Shown: positions 35,286 to 43,026 of the stretch, one piece after another
Numbering within the stretch: the first letter of the stretch is position 1
Layout: each line of letters opens with the position of its first letter
Notes under the pieces: generated by a model
Databases searched by the model: none
What the model was told of the DNA's origin: nothing
Seen by the model: only the letters and a program-made list of their open reading frames with translations
Position numbers and translations under genes: made by a program
Source of the DNA: Rhodopseudomonas palustris
Lineage (GTDB): Bacteria > Pseudomonadota > Alphaproteobacteria > Rhizobiales > Xanthobacteraceae
Length of the DNA stretch: 64,000 bases
Direction of reading: 5' to 3'
Assembly: GCF_003226555.1 (NCBI RefSeq)
Contig: NZ_QKQS01000042.1
Location: 1-64,000, forward strand

Positions 35286-36329
35286 ATGCCCGCCTTTCCG
35301 CTCAACGCCTGGTATGCCGCGGCGTGGGACGCCGACATCAAGCACGCGCTGTTTCCGCGCACCATCTGCGGCAAGCATGTCGTGATGTATCGCAAGGCCG
35401 ACGGCAGCGTCGCCGCGCTGGAGGACGCCTGCTGGCATCGTCTGGTGCCGCTGTCGAAGGGCAGGCTCGAGGGCGACACCGTGGTCTGCGGCTATCACGG
35501 GCTGAAGTTCAATCCGCAGGGCCGCTGCACCTACATGCCGTCGCAGGAGACGATCAATCCGTCGGCCTGCGTGCGCTCCTATCCGGTGGTCGAGCGGCAT
35601 CGCTTCGTCTGGCTGTGGATGGGCGATCCGGTGCTGGCCGATCCGGCGCTCGTCCCCGACATGCATTGGAACGACGATCCGGCCTGGGCCGGCGATGGCA
35701 AGACGATCCACGCCAAATGCGACTGGCGTCTCGTCGTCGACAATCTAATGGACCTCACCCACGAGACCTACGTGCACGGCTCGTCGATCGGCAACGAAGC
35801 GGTGGCCGAAGCACCGTTCGACGTCACCCATGGCGACCGCACCGTCACGGTGACGCGCTGGATGGAAAGCATCGAGCCGCCGCCGTTCTGGGCCGCACAG
35901 CTCCGCAAGCCCGGCCTCGTCGATCGCTGGCAGATCATCCGGTTCGAAGCGCCCGGCACGGTGACGATCGACGTCGGCGTCGCGCCCGCCGGCACCGGCG
36001 CGCCGGGAGGCGACCGCTCCCAGGGCGTCAACGGCTTCGTGCTCAACACCATGACCCCGGAGACCGACACCACCTGCCACTACTTCTGGGCGTTCGTGCG
36101 CAACTACCGGCTCAGCGAGCAGCGACTCACCACCGAGATCCGCGAAGGCGTCTCCGGCATTTTCCGCGAGGACGAGATCATCCTCGAAGCCCAGCAGCGC
36201 GCGATGCTCGAGAACCCCGACCGGGTGTTCTACAATCTCAACATCGACGCCGGCGCGATGTGGTCGCGCAAGCTGATCGACCGCATGGTGGCGCGGGAAA
36301 ACGCGCCGAAACTGCAGGCGGCGGAGTAA
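35286..36329 (+). CDS. vanA: Rieske oxygenase, vanillate O-demethylase-like
   Basis: Predicted 347 residues. Rieske ligands C49, H51, C68 and H71 (CWH and CGYH), then a mononuclear-iron region DLTHETYVHGSSIG with H159 and H164 and bridging D156. This is the VanA group; the enzyme would demethylate vanillate to protocatechuate and formaldehyde using electrons from the reductase encoded two genes downstream. A strong AGGGAGG site precedes ATG 35286. It is the first gene of vanA-vanR-vanB. Substrate by family and context only; related members attack other methoxy-aromatics. Confidence 0.85.
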   Translation: MPAFPLNAWYAAAWDADIKHALFPRTICGKHVVMYRKADGSVAALEDACWHRLVPLSKGRLEGDTVVCGYHGLKFNPQGRCTYMPSQETINPSACVRSYPVVERHRFVWLWMGDPVLADPALVPDMHWNDDPAWAGDGKTIHAKCDWRLVVDNLMDLTHETYVHGSSIGNEAVAEAPFDVTHGDRTVTVTRWMESIEPPPFWAAQLRKPGLVDRWQIIRFEAPGTVTIDVGVAPAGTGAPGGDRSQGVNGFVLNTMTPETDTTCHYFWAFVRNYRLSEQRLTTEIREGVSGIFREDEIILEAQQRAMLENPDRVFYNLNIDAGAMWSRKLIDRMVARENAPKLQAAE

Positions 36330-36332
36330 ACG

Positions 36333-37088
36333 ATGAACGACAAGGCCGCCGACCGTTCGATATCGCAGACCGTGCGTGCGCAGCTTGCGCTGCGCGACAT
36401 GGTGCTGTCCGGTCAGCTCCGCGCCGGCGAACGGATCTCCGAACTGCAGGCGGTCGACATCACCGGCGTGTCGCGCACGCCGGTGCGGATGGCGCTGGTG
36501 CGGCTCGAGGACGAGGGCCTGCTGCAGGCGATCCCGTCCGGCGGCTTCATGGTCAAGGCGTTCTCCGAGCGCGACATCCTCGACTCGATTGAACTGCGCG
36601 GCACCATGGAGGGTCTCGCCGCCCGGCTCGCCGCCGAGCGTGGCGCCAGCGCGCGGCAACTCGAACCATTGAAGCAGTGCCTCGGCGATATCGACGAGCT
36701 GGTGCGACAGGATCCGATCTCGGTCGATGCATTCTCGGCCTATGTGGCGCTCAACGCCCGGCTTCACGCGCTGCTCAACGAATTGTGCGGCTCGGCGCCG
36801 GTGATGCGCCAGATCGACCGCGTCGCCGCCCTGCCGTTCGCCTCACCGAGCGCCTTCGTGATGGCGCAGTCGGCGCTGCCGGAGGCGCACCAGATCCTGC
36901 TGATCGCCCAGGATCACCACCGCGCCGTGATCGACGCGATCGAGAACCGCGAAGGCGCCCGCGCCGAAGCGGTGATGCGCGAACACGCCCGGCTCGCAGT
37001 GCGCAACCTGCGCTTGGCGCTGCGCAGCCGCACCCATCTCGACCTGCTGCCGGCGCTGACGCTGGTGACCCAGGCCGCCGACAAGTAA
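36333..37088 (+). CDS. vanR: GntR-family (FadR-type) regulator
   Basis: Predicted 251 residues. The N-terminal winged helix (about residues 8-75) has LRAGERISELQAVDITGVSR and TPVRMALVRLEDEGLLQ; the rest is an all-helical FCD effector domain with RGTMEGLAARLAAERG and EAHQILLIAQDHHRA. Such FCD domains bind organic acids; an aromatic acid or its product is likely here. It lies 3 bp after the oxygenase stop, between oxygenase and reductase genes. The probable operators are the two GTATAC sites ahead of the oxygenase gene. vanR name by context. Confidence 0.85.
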   Translation: MNDKAADRSISQTVRAQLALRDMVLSGQLRAGERISELQAVDITGVSRTPVRMALVRLEDEGLLQAIPSGGFMVKAFSERDILDSIELRGTMEGLAARLAAERGASARQLEPLKQCLGDIDELVRQDPISVDAFSAYVALNARLHALLNELCGSAPVMRQIDRVAALPFASPSAFVMAQSALPEAHQILLIAQDHHRAVIDAIENREGARAEAVMREHARLAVRNLRLALRSRTHLDLLPALTLVTQAADK

Positions 37089-37119
37089 TCGCTCGACCAC
37101 CCACCGACAGGAGGCCGCG

Positions 37120-38112
37120 ATGCGCTTCGCCGAACAGTGGACCAGCAGCACCGTCGTGTCGACCCGCGACCTGACGCCGTCGATCCGCGAAATCGTGCTC
37201 GAACCGGATATGGCGGTCACCACCTGCGCGCCCGGTAGCCATATCAACGTCGCGGTGCTGATCGACGGCCAGCCCGACAAGCGCAGCTACTCACTGGTCG
37301 GCGCGCCGGATAAGGGGCGGTTGCGGATCGCGGTGCGGCTCGCCGGCGACAGCCGCGGCGGATCGCGAGCGATGTGGGTGCTGAAGCCGGGACAGCGGAT
37401 CGACATCACCCATCCGGCCTCGCTGTTCGAGATCGATTGGAGCCGTCGGCACTACGCGCTGATCGCCGGCGGCATCGGCGTCACACCGATGCTCGGGATC
37501 GCCGCTGCGCTCGCCCGCCGTGGCACCGAGCTGACGATGCACTACGCGGTGAAATCGCGCAGCGACGCCGCGCTCCACGACGAGCTGAGCAGCCTGCTCG
37601 GCGACCGGCTGCGGCTTCATGCCGGCGACGAAGGTGCAAGGCTCGATCTCGACGCCGCCTTCCGTGCTCTGCCAGAGGGCGCCGTGGCGGTGCTGTGCGG
37701 TCCGCTGCGGATGCTGGAAGCTGCGCGGCACGCCTGGCATCAGGCAGGCCGCCCGGCGAGTGATCTGTGTTTCGAGACCTTCGGTTCCAGCGGCCGGCTG
37801 CCGACCACCGAGTTCCGCGTCCGCATCGGCGCCACCGGCAGCGAAATCGTGGTGCCGCGCGACCGCTCGATGCTGGACGCGCTGAACGCCGCCGGCTTCG
37901 ACGTGATCTCCGATTGCGAGCGCGGCGAATGCGGCGTCTGCGCCGTCGACGTCACCGCCGTGGACGGCGAGATCGACCACCGCGACGTATTCTTCAGCGA
38001 CCATCAGAAACACGACAGCGGCAAGATGTGCGCCTGCGTCTCCCGCGCCCGCGGCACGGTGACGATCGACACGCTGTACCGGCCGGATCAGTTGCCGGGA
38101 GCGGCCGCCTAA
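37120..38112 (+). CDS. vanB: Flavin-dependent ferredoxin reductase, VanB-like
   Basis: Predicted 330 residues. FMN/flavin domain: SHINVAVLIDGQPDKRSYSL (the conserved RSYSL), an NAD-binding part starting HYALIAGGIGVTPMLG, and a C-terminal plant-type [2Fe-2S] domain with CERGECGVC and a later KMCAC. This class IA-type reductase passes electrons from NADH to the Rieske oxygenase encoded upstream. A GGAGG site precedes ATG 37120. It closes the oxygenase cluster and is followed by palindromic repeats. Confidence 0.88.
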   Translation: MRFAEQWTSSTVVSTRDLTPSIREIVLEPDMAVTTCAPGSHINVAVLIDGQPDKRSYSLVGAPDKGRLRIAVRLAGDSRGGSRAMWVLKPGQRIDITHPASLFEIDWSRRHYALIAGGIGVTPMLGIAAALARRGTELTMHYAVKSRSDAALHDELSSLLGDRLRLHAGDEGARLDLDAAFRALPEGAVAVLCGPLRMLEAARHAWHQAGRPASDLCFETFGSSGRLPTTEFRVRIGATGSEIVVPRDRSMLDALNAAGFDVISDCERGECGVCAVDVTAVDGEIDHRDVFFSDHQKHDSGKMCACVSRARGTVTIDTLYRPDQLPGAAA

Positions 38113-38158
38113 GCCGCCTACGGTCCAAGACGAAGTAACTTGCCCCAGGCAGGGCCTA

Positions 38159-38342
38159 CTCCTTCTCCCCGCGCGCGGGGAGAAGGGTGGGATGAGGGGG
38201 CGTCTCCACGTGGCCGAGCTGCCGGCCTTTTCACCCACGTCGCACCAAAGAACCGCCAAGCTCAGACTCGCGGAAGCGCCCCCTCACCCGGCTCAGCGCT
38301 ACGCGCCGAGCCGACCTCTCCCCGCGCGCGGGGAGAGGTGAC
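38159..38342. repeat. Composite palindromic repeat element
   Basis: Two long perfect palindromes, 38161-38186 (26 bp) and 38314-38339 (26 bp), share the core CTCCCCGCGCGCGGGGAG. Between them, GGATGAGGGGGCG (from 38189) is nearly complementary to CGCCCCCTCACCC (38277-38289). So the whole element is an inverted repeat with hairpins at each end. It fills the gap after the reductase gene. Confidence 0.85.
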
Positions 38343-38369
38343 ACTCCACCCGGAGCTAGTTACGCAGAC

Positions 38370-38654
38370 TCAGCGCCACCCTTCCAGCACGCCGATCGGC
38401 TGGTCGCAGACCCATTCTGGCCGCAGCATCACCTGGCAGCCTTTGTCGAACGGCAGCAGTCCGACCCGGCGCTGATCCTGCATGATTTCGATCGACCAGG
38501 TCCGCGGCACCGACGGATGCACCTGGACCAGCCGCTGGATCACCCCGGCGGCGAACAGCGTCGCATCGATGTCATCGGCGAGCGCCGCCCCGTCATGGCC
38601 CGGGCCATCGACGCGGTTGATCGGATCGCGGACGTGAAATCGATAAAACGGCAT
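38370..38654 (-). CDS. DUF6894 family protein (copy 1)
   Basis: Predicted 94 residues with the family start MPFYRFHVRDP and a small alpha/beta layout: DDIDATLFAAGVIQRL, then TWSIEIMQDQRRVGLLPF. ATG at 38654 is preferred because the family starts MPRYFF-like. A perfect FNR/FixK-type box lies about 106 bp upstream. A paralogue is at 44496-44753. Function unknown; family members in this group are small and often scattered. Confidence 0.75.
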   Translation of the reverse strand: MPFYRFHVRDPINRVDGPGHDGAALADDIDATLFAAGVIQRLVQVHPSVPRTWSIEIMQDQRRVGLLPFDKGCQVMLRPEWVCDQPIGVLEGWR

Positions 38655-38759
38655 AGCACTAGAATGGCGTCGGCAAAGGCTCCGCAAAATGACGCAGATC
38701 AAACGGAGCCTATCGGGGGCGCTATTCTTTGGATGATCAGCCGATTAGCAAGCGAAATC

Positions 38760-38773
38760 TTGATCAAAATCAA
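38760..38773 (-). promoter_or_regulatory. FNR/FixK-type box upstream of DUF6894
   Basis: TTGATCAAAATCAA is a perfect match to the FNR/FixK half-site pair TTGAT-N4-ATCAA. Its centre is 112 bp before the ATG at 38654, closely matching the bfd box spacing (110 bp). It lies between two minus-strand genes, so it can only serve the downstream DUF6894 gene. Confidence 0.65.
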
Positions 38774-38793
38774 GGGAACCTACGCCCGGCGGC

Positions 38794-39390
38794 TCAGCGC
38801 CCGGGCTTCTCGAACAACTGATAGCTGAGATGGGCCTTCACGGTTGGCCATTCGGCGGCGATGATCGAGTACACCACGGTATCGCGTAGCGTGCCGTTTG
38901 GCGCGATCTGGTGATTGCGCATGATGCCGTCCTGCTTGGCGCCGAGCCGCTCGATACCGCGCCGGGATTGATGGTTGAAAAAGTGTGTGCGGAACTCGAC
39001 CGCGATGCAGTCGAGCTTCTCGAAGGCATGCTGCAGCAGGAGCAGCTTGCATTGCGTGTTGAGTCCGGTCCGTTGCACGCGAGACGCGTACCAGGTCGAA
39101 CCGATCTCGACCCGGCGATTGCCGGCATCCACGTTCATATACGTGGTCATGCCGGCGATCTTGCCGGCGGCGTCTTTCACCGTCCACGGCAGCATCGCGC
39201 CCTGCGATTGCAGCGCCAGCCGCCGCGCGATCTCGGCTTCCATCTTCGCCGGCTCGGGCACGAACGTGTACCAGAGCTTCCACAACTCACCGTCCTTCAC
39301 CGCCTCGATCAGCCCGTCGCGATGCGACGGCTCGAGCGGCTCCAATGTCGCGTGCGGGCCGCTCAGGGTGACGGGTTCGAGCCAGGGCAT
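38794..39390 (-). CDS. GNAT-family N-acetyltransferase
   Basis: Predicted 198 residues. RimJ/RimL-like layout: LEPLEPSHRDGLIEAVKDGE at the start, WTVKDAAGKIAGMTTYMNVD, RVEIGSTWYASRVQRTGLNT with acetyl-CoA contact region, and CIAVEFRTHFFNHQSRRGIERLGAK. It would acetylate an amine or protein N-terminus; the substrate is unknown. ATG 39390 follows a GAGGAAG site, and the upstream extension is discarded. It is followed by the FNR-box region and the DUF6894 gene. Confidence 0.9.
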   Translation of the reverse strand: MPWLEPVTLSGPHATLEPLEPSHRDGLIEAVKDGELWKLWYTFVPEPAKMEAEIARRLALQSQGAMLPWTVKDAAGKIAGMTTYMNVDAGNRRVEIGSTWYASRVQRTGLNTQCKLLLLQHAFEKLDCIAVEFRTHFFNHQSRRGIERLGAKQDGIMRNHQIAPNGTLRDTVVYSIIAAEWPTVKAHLSYQLFEKPGR

Positions 39391-39437
39391 CTGCGCTGCT
39401 TCCTCATGGGGGTCGGGAACCGAAACCATAATACGCA

Positions 39438-39460
39438 ATGGCCGGGCTTGTCCCGGCCAT
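39438..39460. repeat. Short palindromic repeat
   Basis: ATGGCCGGG (39438-39446) and CCCGGCCAT (39452-39460), perfect 9-bp arms and a 5-base loop. This matches a widespread intergenic repeat form in this group (ATGGCCGGGCTTGTCCCGGCCAT type). It lies between the GNAT gene and the SMP-30 gene. Confidence 0.7.
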
Positions 39461-39545
39461 CGACGAACATGCGCGTATGCGCCGATCGAGGGGCGTGTCT
39501 CCCCCCGTCGCGCGATGTCAGGCGAGTTGAAAAATCAGACCGTTA

Positions 39546-40475
39546 CTACTTGTTGAGGAAATGGAGCGCCAGTCCGGGCCTAGCCCAATCCATTGCGATC
39601 AGTTCGCCGCGGCCGGACAAAGTGATGTAGGCGGTCTTCAGGTCAGGGCCGCCGAACGCGATGTTGGTGGTGACACGGTCGCCGGTCGGCACCTGCTCGA
39701 CCAACGTGCCGTCCGGCGCGATCACCGAGATGCAGCCGGAGACCAGCGTGGCGACGCAGACATTGCCGCCCGCCTCGACCGCGAGCGAGTCGAACATCTG
39801 GTAGCCGCCGAGCCCGGCGATCGGCTTGCCCTTCTCGCCGCGATAGATCACGTCGCGCGGCTTGACCTCGCCGGGCGCCGACAGATCGTAGGCCCACAGC
39901 CGCGCGGTCGGCGTCTCGGCCGCATACATCGTGGTCTCGTCCGGCGACAGGCCGATGCCGTTGAGCGGCAGCGTGCCGAACACCTGCTCGGTGATCTCGG
40001 TCATGCCGGGCTTGATGTAGTAGGCGGCGCCGACATCCATGTCGCGGGCGCGGCGCTTGCCGAGATCGGTGAACCACAGCCCGCCGTGCTTGTCGAACAC
40101 GAGATCGTTCGGCCCCTTCAGCGGGTGCTCGCCGCATTTGTCGAACAGCGTCTCGACCGCACCGCTCTGCAGATCGACGCGCTGGATCGAGCCGCCGATA
40201 TATTCGTGCGGCTCGGGCGCGCCGGGCATCATCGTGCCGCGCGAGGGAAACCAGCCGAAGCCGCCGTTGTTGCAGATGTACATCTTGCCGCCGGGGCCGA
40301 GCGCGGCGCCGTTCGGCCCGCCCGCAATCTTCGCCACCACCTCCTTACGACCGTGCGGCCACACCCGCGTCAGTTGCTGCGCGCGGATCTCGACCAGCAC
40401 CACCGAGCCGTCCGGCATCACGACCGGGCCTTCGGGAAATGCCAGATCGGTGGCGAGAACGCGGACGTTGGACAT
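39546..40475 (-). CDS. SMP-30/gluconolactonase family protein
   Basis: Predicted 309 residues, a six-bladed beta-propeller. Seen: FPEGPVVMPDGSVVLVE with the metal-binding Glu, a second-blade YICNNGGFGW, HPLKGPNDLVFDKHGGLWFTD with conserved Asn and Asp of the metal site, and IGLSPDETTMYAAET. Such enzymes hydrolyse lactones such as gluconolactone, or similar esters. A GGGAG site precedes ATG 40475. Substrate not decided; the pentose phosphate genes lie 6 kb away and are not linked. Confidence 0.9.
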   Translation of the reverse strand: MSNVRVLATDLAFPEGPVVMPDGSVVLVEIRAQQLTRVWPHGRKEVVAKIAGGPNGAALGPGGKMYICNNGGFGWFPSRGTMMPGAPEPHEYIGGSIQRVDLQSGAVETLFDKCGEHPLKGPNDLVFDKHGGLWFTDLGKRRARDMDVGAAYYIKPGMTEITEQVFGTLPLNGIGLSPDETTMYAAETPTARLWAYDLSAPGEVKPRDVIYRGEKGKPIAGLGGYQMFDSLAVEAGGNVCVATLVSGCISVIAPDGTLVEQVPTGDRVTTNIAFGGPDLKTAYITLSGRGELIAMDWARPGLALHFLNK

Positions 40476-40614
40476 GGTTTTCTCCCGGGCTGTTTGTTGT
40501 GGCACAGACCGTTTCGGGCCGGCGCTTATTGTCTCGGGGACGAGTTGTAAGTCATGTCGTCGCGGCTTGCCAAGCAAGCGCGCGAATTCCGCCGAGCGGC
40601 AGACGCGGCGCGAA

Positions 40615-40986
40615 CTACTTCTTGGCGTCGGTCTTCGGCGGCGAGGCATCCTTCGTGGGCGCCGCATCCTTAGCCGGGGCAGGCTCGGTCTTGGCCGGCT
40701 TCTGCGCCGCCTGCAGCTCGGCGAGCTGCTTCTGCAGCGCCGCCACGGCCGCGCCCAGCGCCCCGATCTGGGCGCGGGCGGCCTCGAGCTGCTGCCGCTG
40801 TTCGAGCCGCGCTTTGTCCAGGCTCTTGTGCAGGAAGTCGACATTGCTCTGCAGGCAGCTGGTGCGCCGCTCCATGGTCTTTTCCACGGTGCAGATCTCG
40901 ATACCGGGCACGTCCTGCGCGGTCGCGGCCGGGCTCCACAAGAGCGGTGCCAGCACCGCCAGCGCGATCATCGGTTTGCCGGCCAT
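40615..40986 (-). CDS. Hypothetical exported coiled-coil protein
   Basis: Predicted 123 residues. Signal peptide MAGKPMIALAVLAPLLWSPA (cleavage near TA-QD). Two Cys in IEICTVEKTMERRTSCLQSN, then a heptad-like coiled coil (LEQRQQLEAARAQIGALGAA, about residues 60-90) and a Lys/Pro/Ala-rich tail (KPAKTEPAPAKDAAPTKD). Possibly a periplasmic scaffold or chaperone; no family recognised. A strong AAGGAG site precedes ATG 40986. Confidence 0.75.
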   Translation of the reverse strand: MAGKPMIALAVLAPLLWSPAATAQDVPGIEICTVEKTMERRTSCLQSNVDFLHKSLDKARLEQRQQLEAARAQIGALGAAVAALQKQLAELQAAQKPAKTEPAPAKDAAPTKDASPPKTDAKK

Positions 40987-41100
40987 CGTCGTCTCCTTCG
41001 GTTGCATCGGACGCCAGCGAAGCCGCTGGCGCGGCAGCCGTCAACGGCCTTGCCCCGCGGCCGATTGCCGGACTCAGCGAAGCCGTGCGAGGCTCGCGCC

Positions 41101-41442
41101 ATGCAACAGGCTCCTGCCGAAGAAGAGTGCTTCGTCTACGTGCTCGGCTGCGCGCACGCGGGCCGCTATCTCACCTATGTCGGCTGGACGCTCGACCTCG
41201 ACCGCCGCCTCGCCCAGCACAACGCCGGCACCGGCGCACGCTCGACCCGCGGCCGCGCCTGGGTGCTGATCCATTCGGAGCGCTTCACCTGCCGCCGCGA
41301 CGCGATGAGCCGCGAGTGGCATCTCAAGCGCGACCGCACCTTCCGCCGCCGCCTCGCCGCCGAGGCGCAAGCCCACGTCGCCAAGCCCCCGAAAGCCCGC
41401 AAAGCTGTCCCAGCGCGTAACACGACGCGGCGTCGGTCTTAA
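41101..41442 (+). CDS. GIY-YIG nuclease domain protein
   Basis: Predicted 113 residues. GIY-YIG core: FVYVLGCAHAGRYLTYVGWT (equivalent to the GIY and YIG motifs), DLDRRLAQHNAGTGA with conserved Arg and His, and SREWHLKRDRTFRRRL. It resembles the UPF0213/YhbQ-type family, with unknown cellular substrate. The last 13 codons (KAVPARNTTRRRS) lie inside the first copy of the tandem repeat that follows, so the gene's 3' end belongs to that element. It starts 115 bp from the coiled-coil gene, divergently. Confidence 0.85.
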   Translation: MQQAPAEEECFVYVLGCAHAGRYLTYVGWTLDLDRRLAQHNAGTGARSTRGRAWVLIHSERFTCRRDAMSREWHLKRDRTFRRRLAAEAQAHVAKPPKARKAVPARNTTRRRS

Positions 41443-42240
41443 CCTTTGGAACGCGGCCGGAACGAAGCGGGGCCGAATCACTGCGAATCGGCTCGCGACA
41501 CAACCTCAGCACCAGATCGCGCGCGACCAGCGCGTCCATGACACAACACCTGTTGGCGCAGCCGGCGTGCGAAGCCGCGAAAATGGCTGAATGCGTTAAT
41601 GCTCGCGCCTCATATGCCGACCTTCGCCGGCCTCCTCGTCGATGCTGCGGACGACGCGTGCGAGCAATCATGCTGGACAGCGTGTCCCCGAATGCGACAC
41701 CGCGCCTGCACGGTCTTAACGCTTCGAACGCGGCCAGAACGAAGCCAGCCCGAATCACTGCGAATCAGCTCTCTCGGTCGCGATCTCACTAGATCTCGGC
41801 GCCGCCGAGACGACGCGGCACAACACCTGCACGCGCGTGTTCACGCGACCGCGCTGATCACCGTTACAATCGTTAATACGCGGCCGAGCACCGCACGGCG
41901 AACGGTGCTTGCCGTCGTTGCTGAGATCGTCGTCGACTGCGCGCAGGCATCCTCACTGCCGCTGTCCCCGGATGCGACACTCGCCGTGCTTGATCTTAAG
42001 ATCTGGAACGCGGGCGGAACAAAGCGCCGACGAATCAGCGCGAATCAGTGGCTCGCGCCGCGCCGACACCAGATCTCGGCGCAGGCCATCGCGGATGCGC
42101 GCAACATCTGCGCGGCGATGTTCTTGCGCGAGATCATCCCGCCTGCCGATCGTTAACGTCCGGGCGCAAACCGGAAACGCGAATGCGCACCGGTGCGCGG
42201 GAGCGCACCAGCGACGGCATTACTGCGAGATGATGAGAAA
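41405..42240 (+). repeat. Three-copy tandem repeat, unit about 278 bp
   Basis: Three diverged copies begin at 41405, 41682 and 41962 (period 277 and 280). The same anchors recur in order: CTGTCCC-like start, GTCTTAAC or ATCTTAAG, GGAACGCG-like block, a paired GAATC...GAATC (10 bp apart), AGATC, CAACACCTG or CAACATCTG, and CGTTAAT or CGTTAAC. The first copy overlaps the end of the GIY-YIG gene. Periods are not multiples of three and stops are scattered, so the array is non-coding. Its role is unknown. Confidence 0.8.
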
Positions 42241-42281
42241 ACTCCCGGCCGGGCGCAGAGCAACAGCCGCCGGCGTGAAGC

Positions 42282-42536
42282 TCAGCTTCGCGGACGGATA
42301 TACGGCTCGACCGGGCCGTGAACCTTGATCGCGAGCTGATTGCCGAAGCGATCCTTCGCGGTGCCGGCGGCGACGCGGATCCAGCCCTCGCTGACGCAGT
42401 ATTCAATGACGTTGGTCTTGTCCTGCCCCTTGAAGCGGACGCCGACGTCGAGCTCGAGCAGGTCGGCGTTGTAATAAGGGCTGGAAGGCTCGATCGACAG
42501 ACGATCGGGCAGTTCGATGTTCGGAGTGTCGGTCAT
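42282..42536 (-). CDS. DUF3297 family protein
   Basis: Predicted 84 residues, soluble, matching the family closely: LPDRLSIEPSSPYYNADLLE, then DVGVRFKGQDKTNVIEYCVS and a WIRVAAGTAKDRFGNQLAIK block, ending GPVEPYIR. Function unknown. Its ATG (42536) overlaps the glutathione peroxidase stop by 4 bases (ATGA), so the two are translationally coupled, suggesting a link to oxidative stress. Confidence 0.92.
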   Translation of the reverse strand: MTDTPNIELPDRLSIEPSSPYYNADLLELDVGVRFKGQDKTNVIEYCVSEGWIRVAAGTAKDRFGNQLAIKVHGPVEPYIRPRS

Positions 42537-43009
42537 AGCAAAGTCTCGATCTCTTTCGAAAGCGCCTCCGGCGTGGTGGTCGGCGCATGCCGCGATACCA
42601 CGCGCCCGGACCGGTCGACCAGGAACTTGGTGAAATTCCATTTGATCGCCGAGCCGAGCAGGCCGCCCTTTTCGTCCTTCAGAAACTTGTACAGTGGATG
42701 CGCGCCCGAGCCATTGACATCGATCTTGGCGAACATCGGGAAGGTCACGCCGTAATTGGTCGAACAGAATTGCGCGATCTGCGCCTCGTCGCCGCGCTCC
42801 TGCGCGCCGAACTGGTTGCAGGGAAAGCCGAGCACCGAAAAGCCGCGCGGGCCGTATGTCTGCTGCAGCGCTTCGAGGCCCTTGTATTGCGGAGTGAAGC
42901 CGCAGGCGCTGGCGGTGTTGACGATCAGCAGCACCTGCCCTTCGAACTGCTTCAGCGAAACGTCCTTGCCCGCCAACGATGTGGCGGAGAAATCATAGAT
43001 CGACGCCAT
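42533..43009 (-). CDS. Glutathione peroxidase
   Basis: Predicted 158 residues, cytoplasmic. It reduces H2O2 or lipid hydroperoxides, probably with thioredoxin or glutathione. Catalytic C36 in NTASACGFTPQY (Cys, not selenocysteine), conserved Gln in FPCNQFGAQE, and Trp/Asn in KWNFTKFLVDR. It is the first gene of a pair with DUF3297 (4-base overlap) and starts 17 bp from the stop of the amidase, on the same strand. Confidence 0.95.
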   Translation of the reverse strand: MASIYDFSATSLAGKDVSLKQFEGQVLLIVNTASACGFTPQYKGLEALQQTYGPRGFSVLGFPCNQFGAQERGDEAQIAQFCSTNYGVTFPMFAKIDVNGSGAHPLYKFLKDEKGGLLGSAIKWNFTKFLVDRSGRVVSRHAPTTTPEALSKEIETLL

Positions 43010-43026
43010 CGTCCCCTCGCCTCAGC

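Noticed and set aside
41475..42046. GANTC pairs as proof of cell-cycle (CcrM/GcrA) control
   Set aside because: Six sites in about 840 bp is only about twice chance, and the conservation can be explained by the duplication itself; kept as an observation only.
41599..42156. 185-codon frame within the tandem repeat array
   Set aside because: Repeat periods of 277 and 280 bp shift the frame between copies, so no common protein can be encoded; no ribosome site.
42533..43009. Selenocysteine glutathione peroxidase
   Set aside because: The catalytic codon at residue 36 is an ordinary Cys codon; no in-frame TGA or SECIS-like structure is needed.
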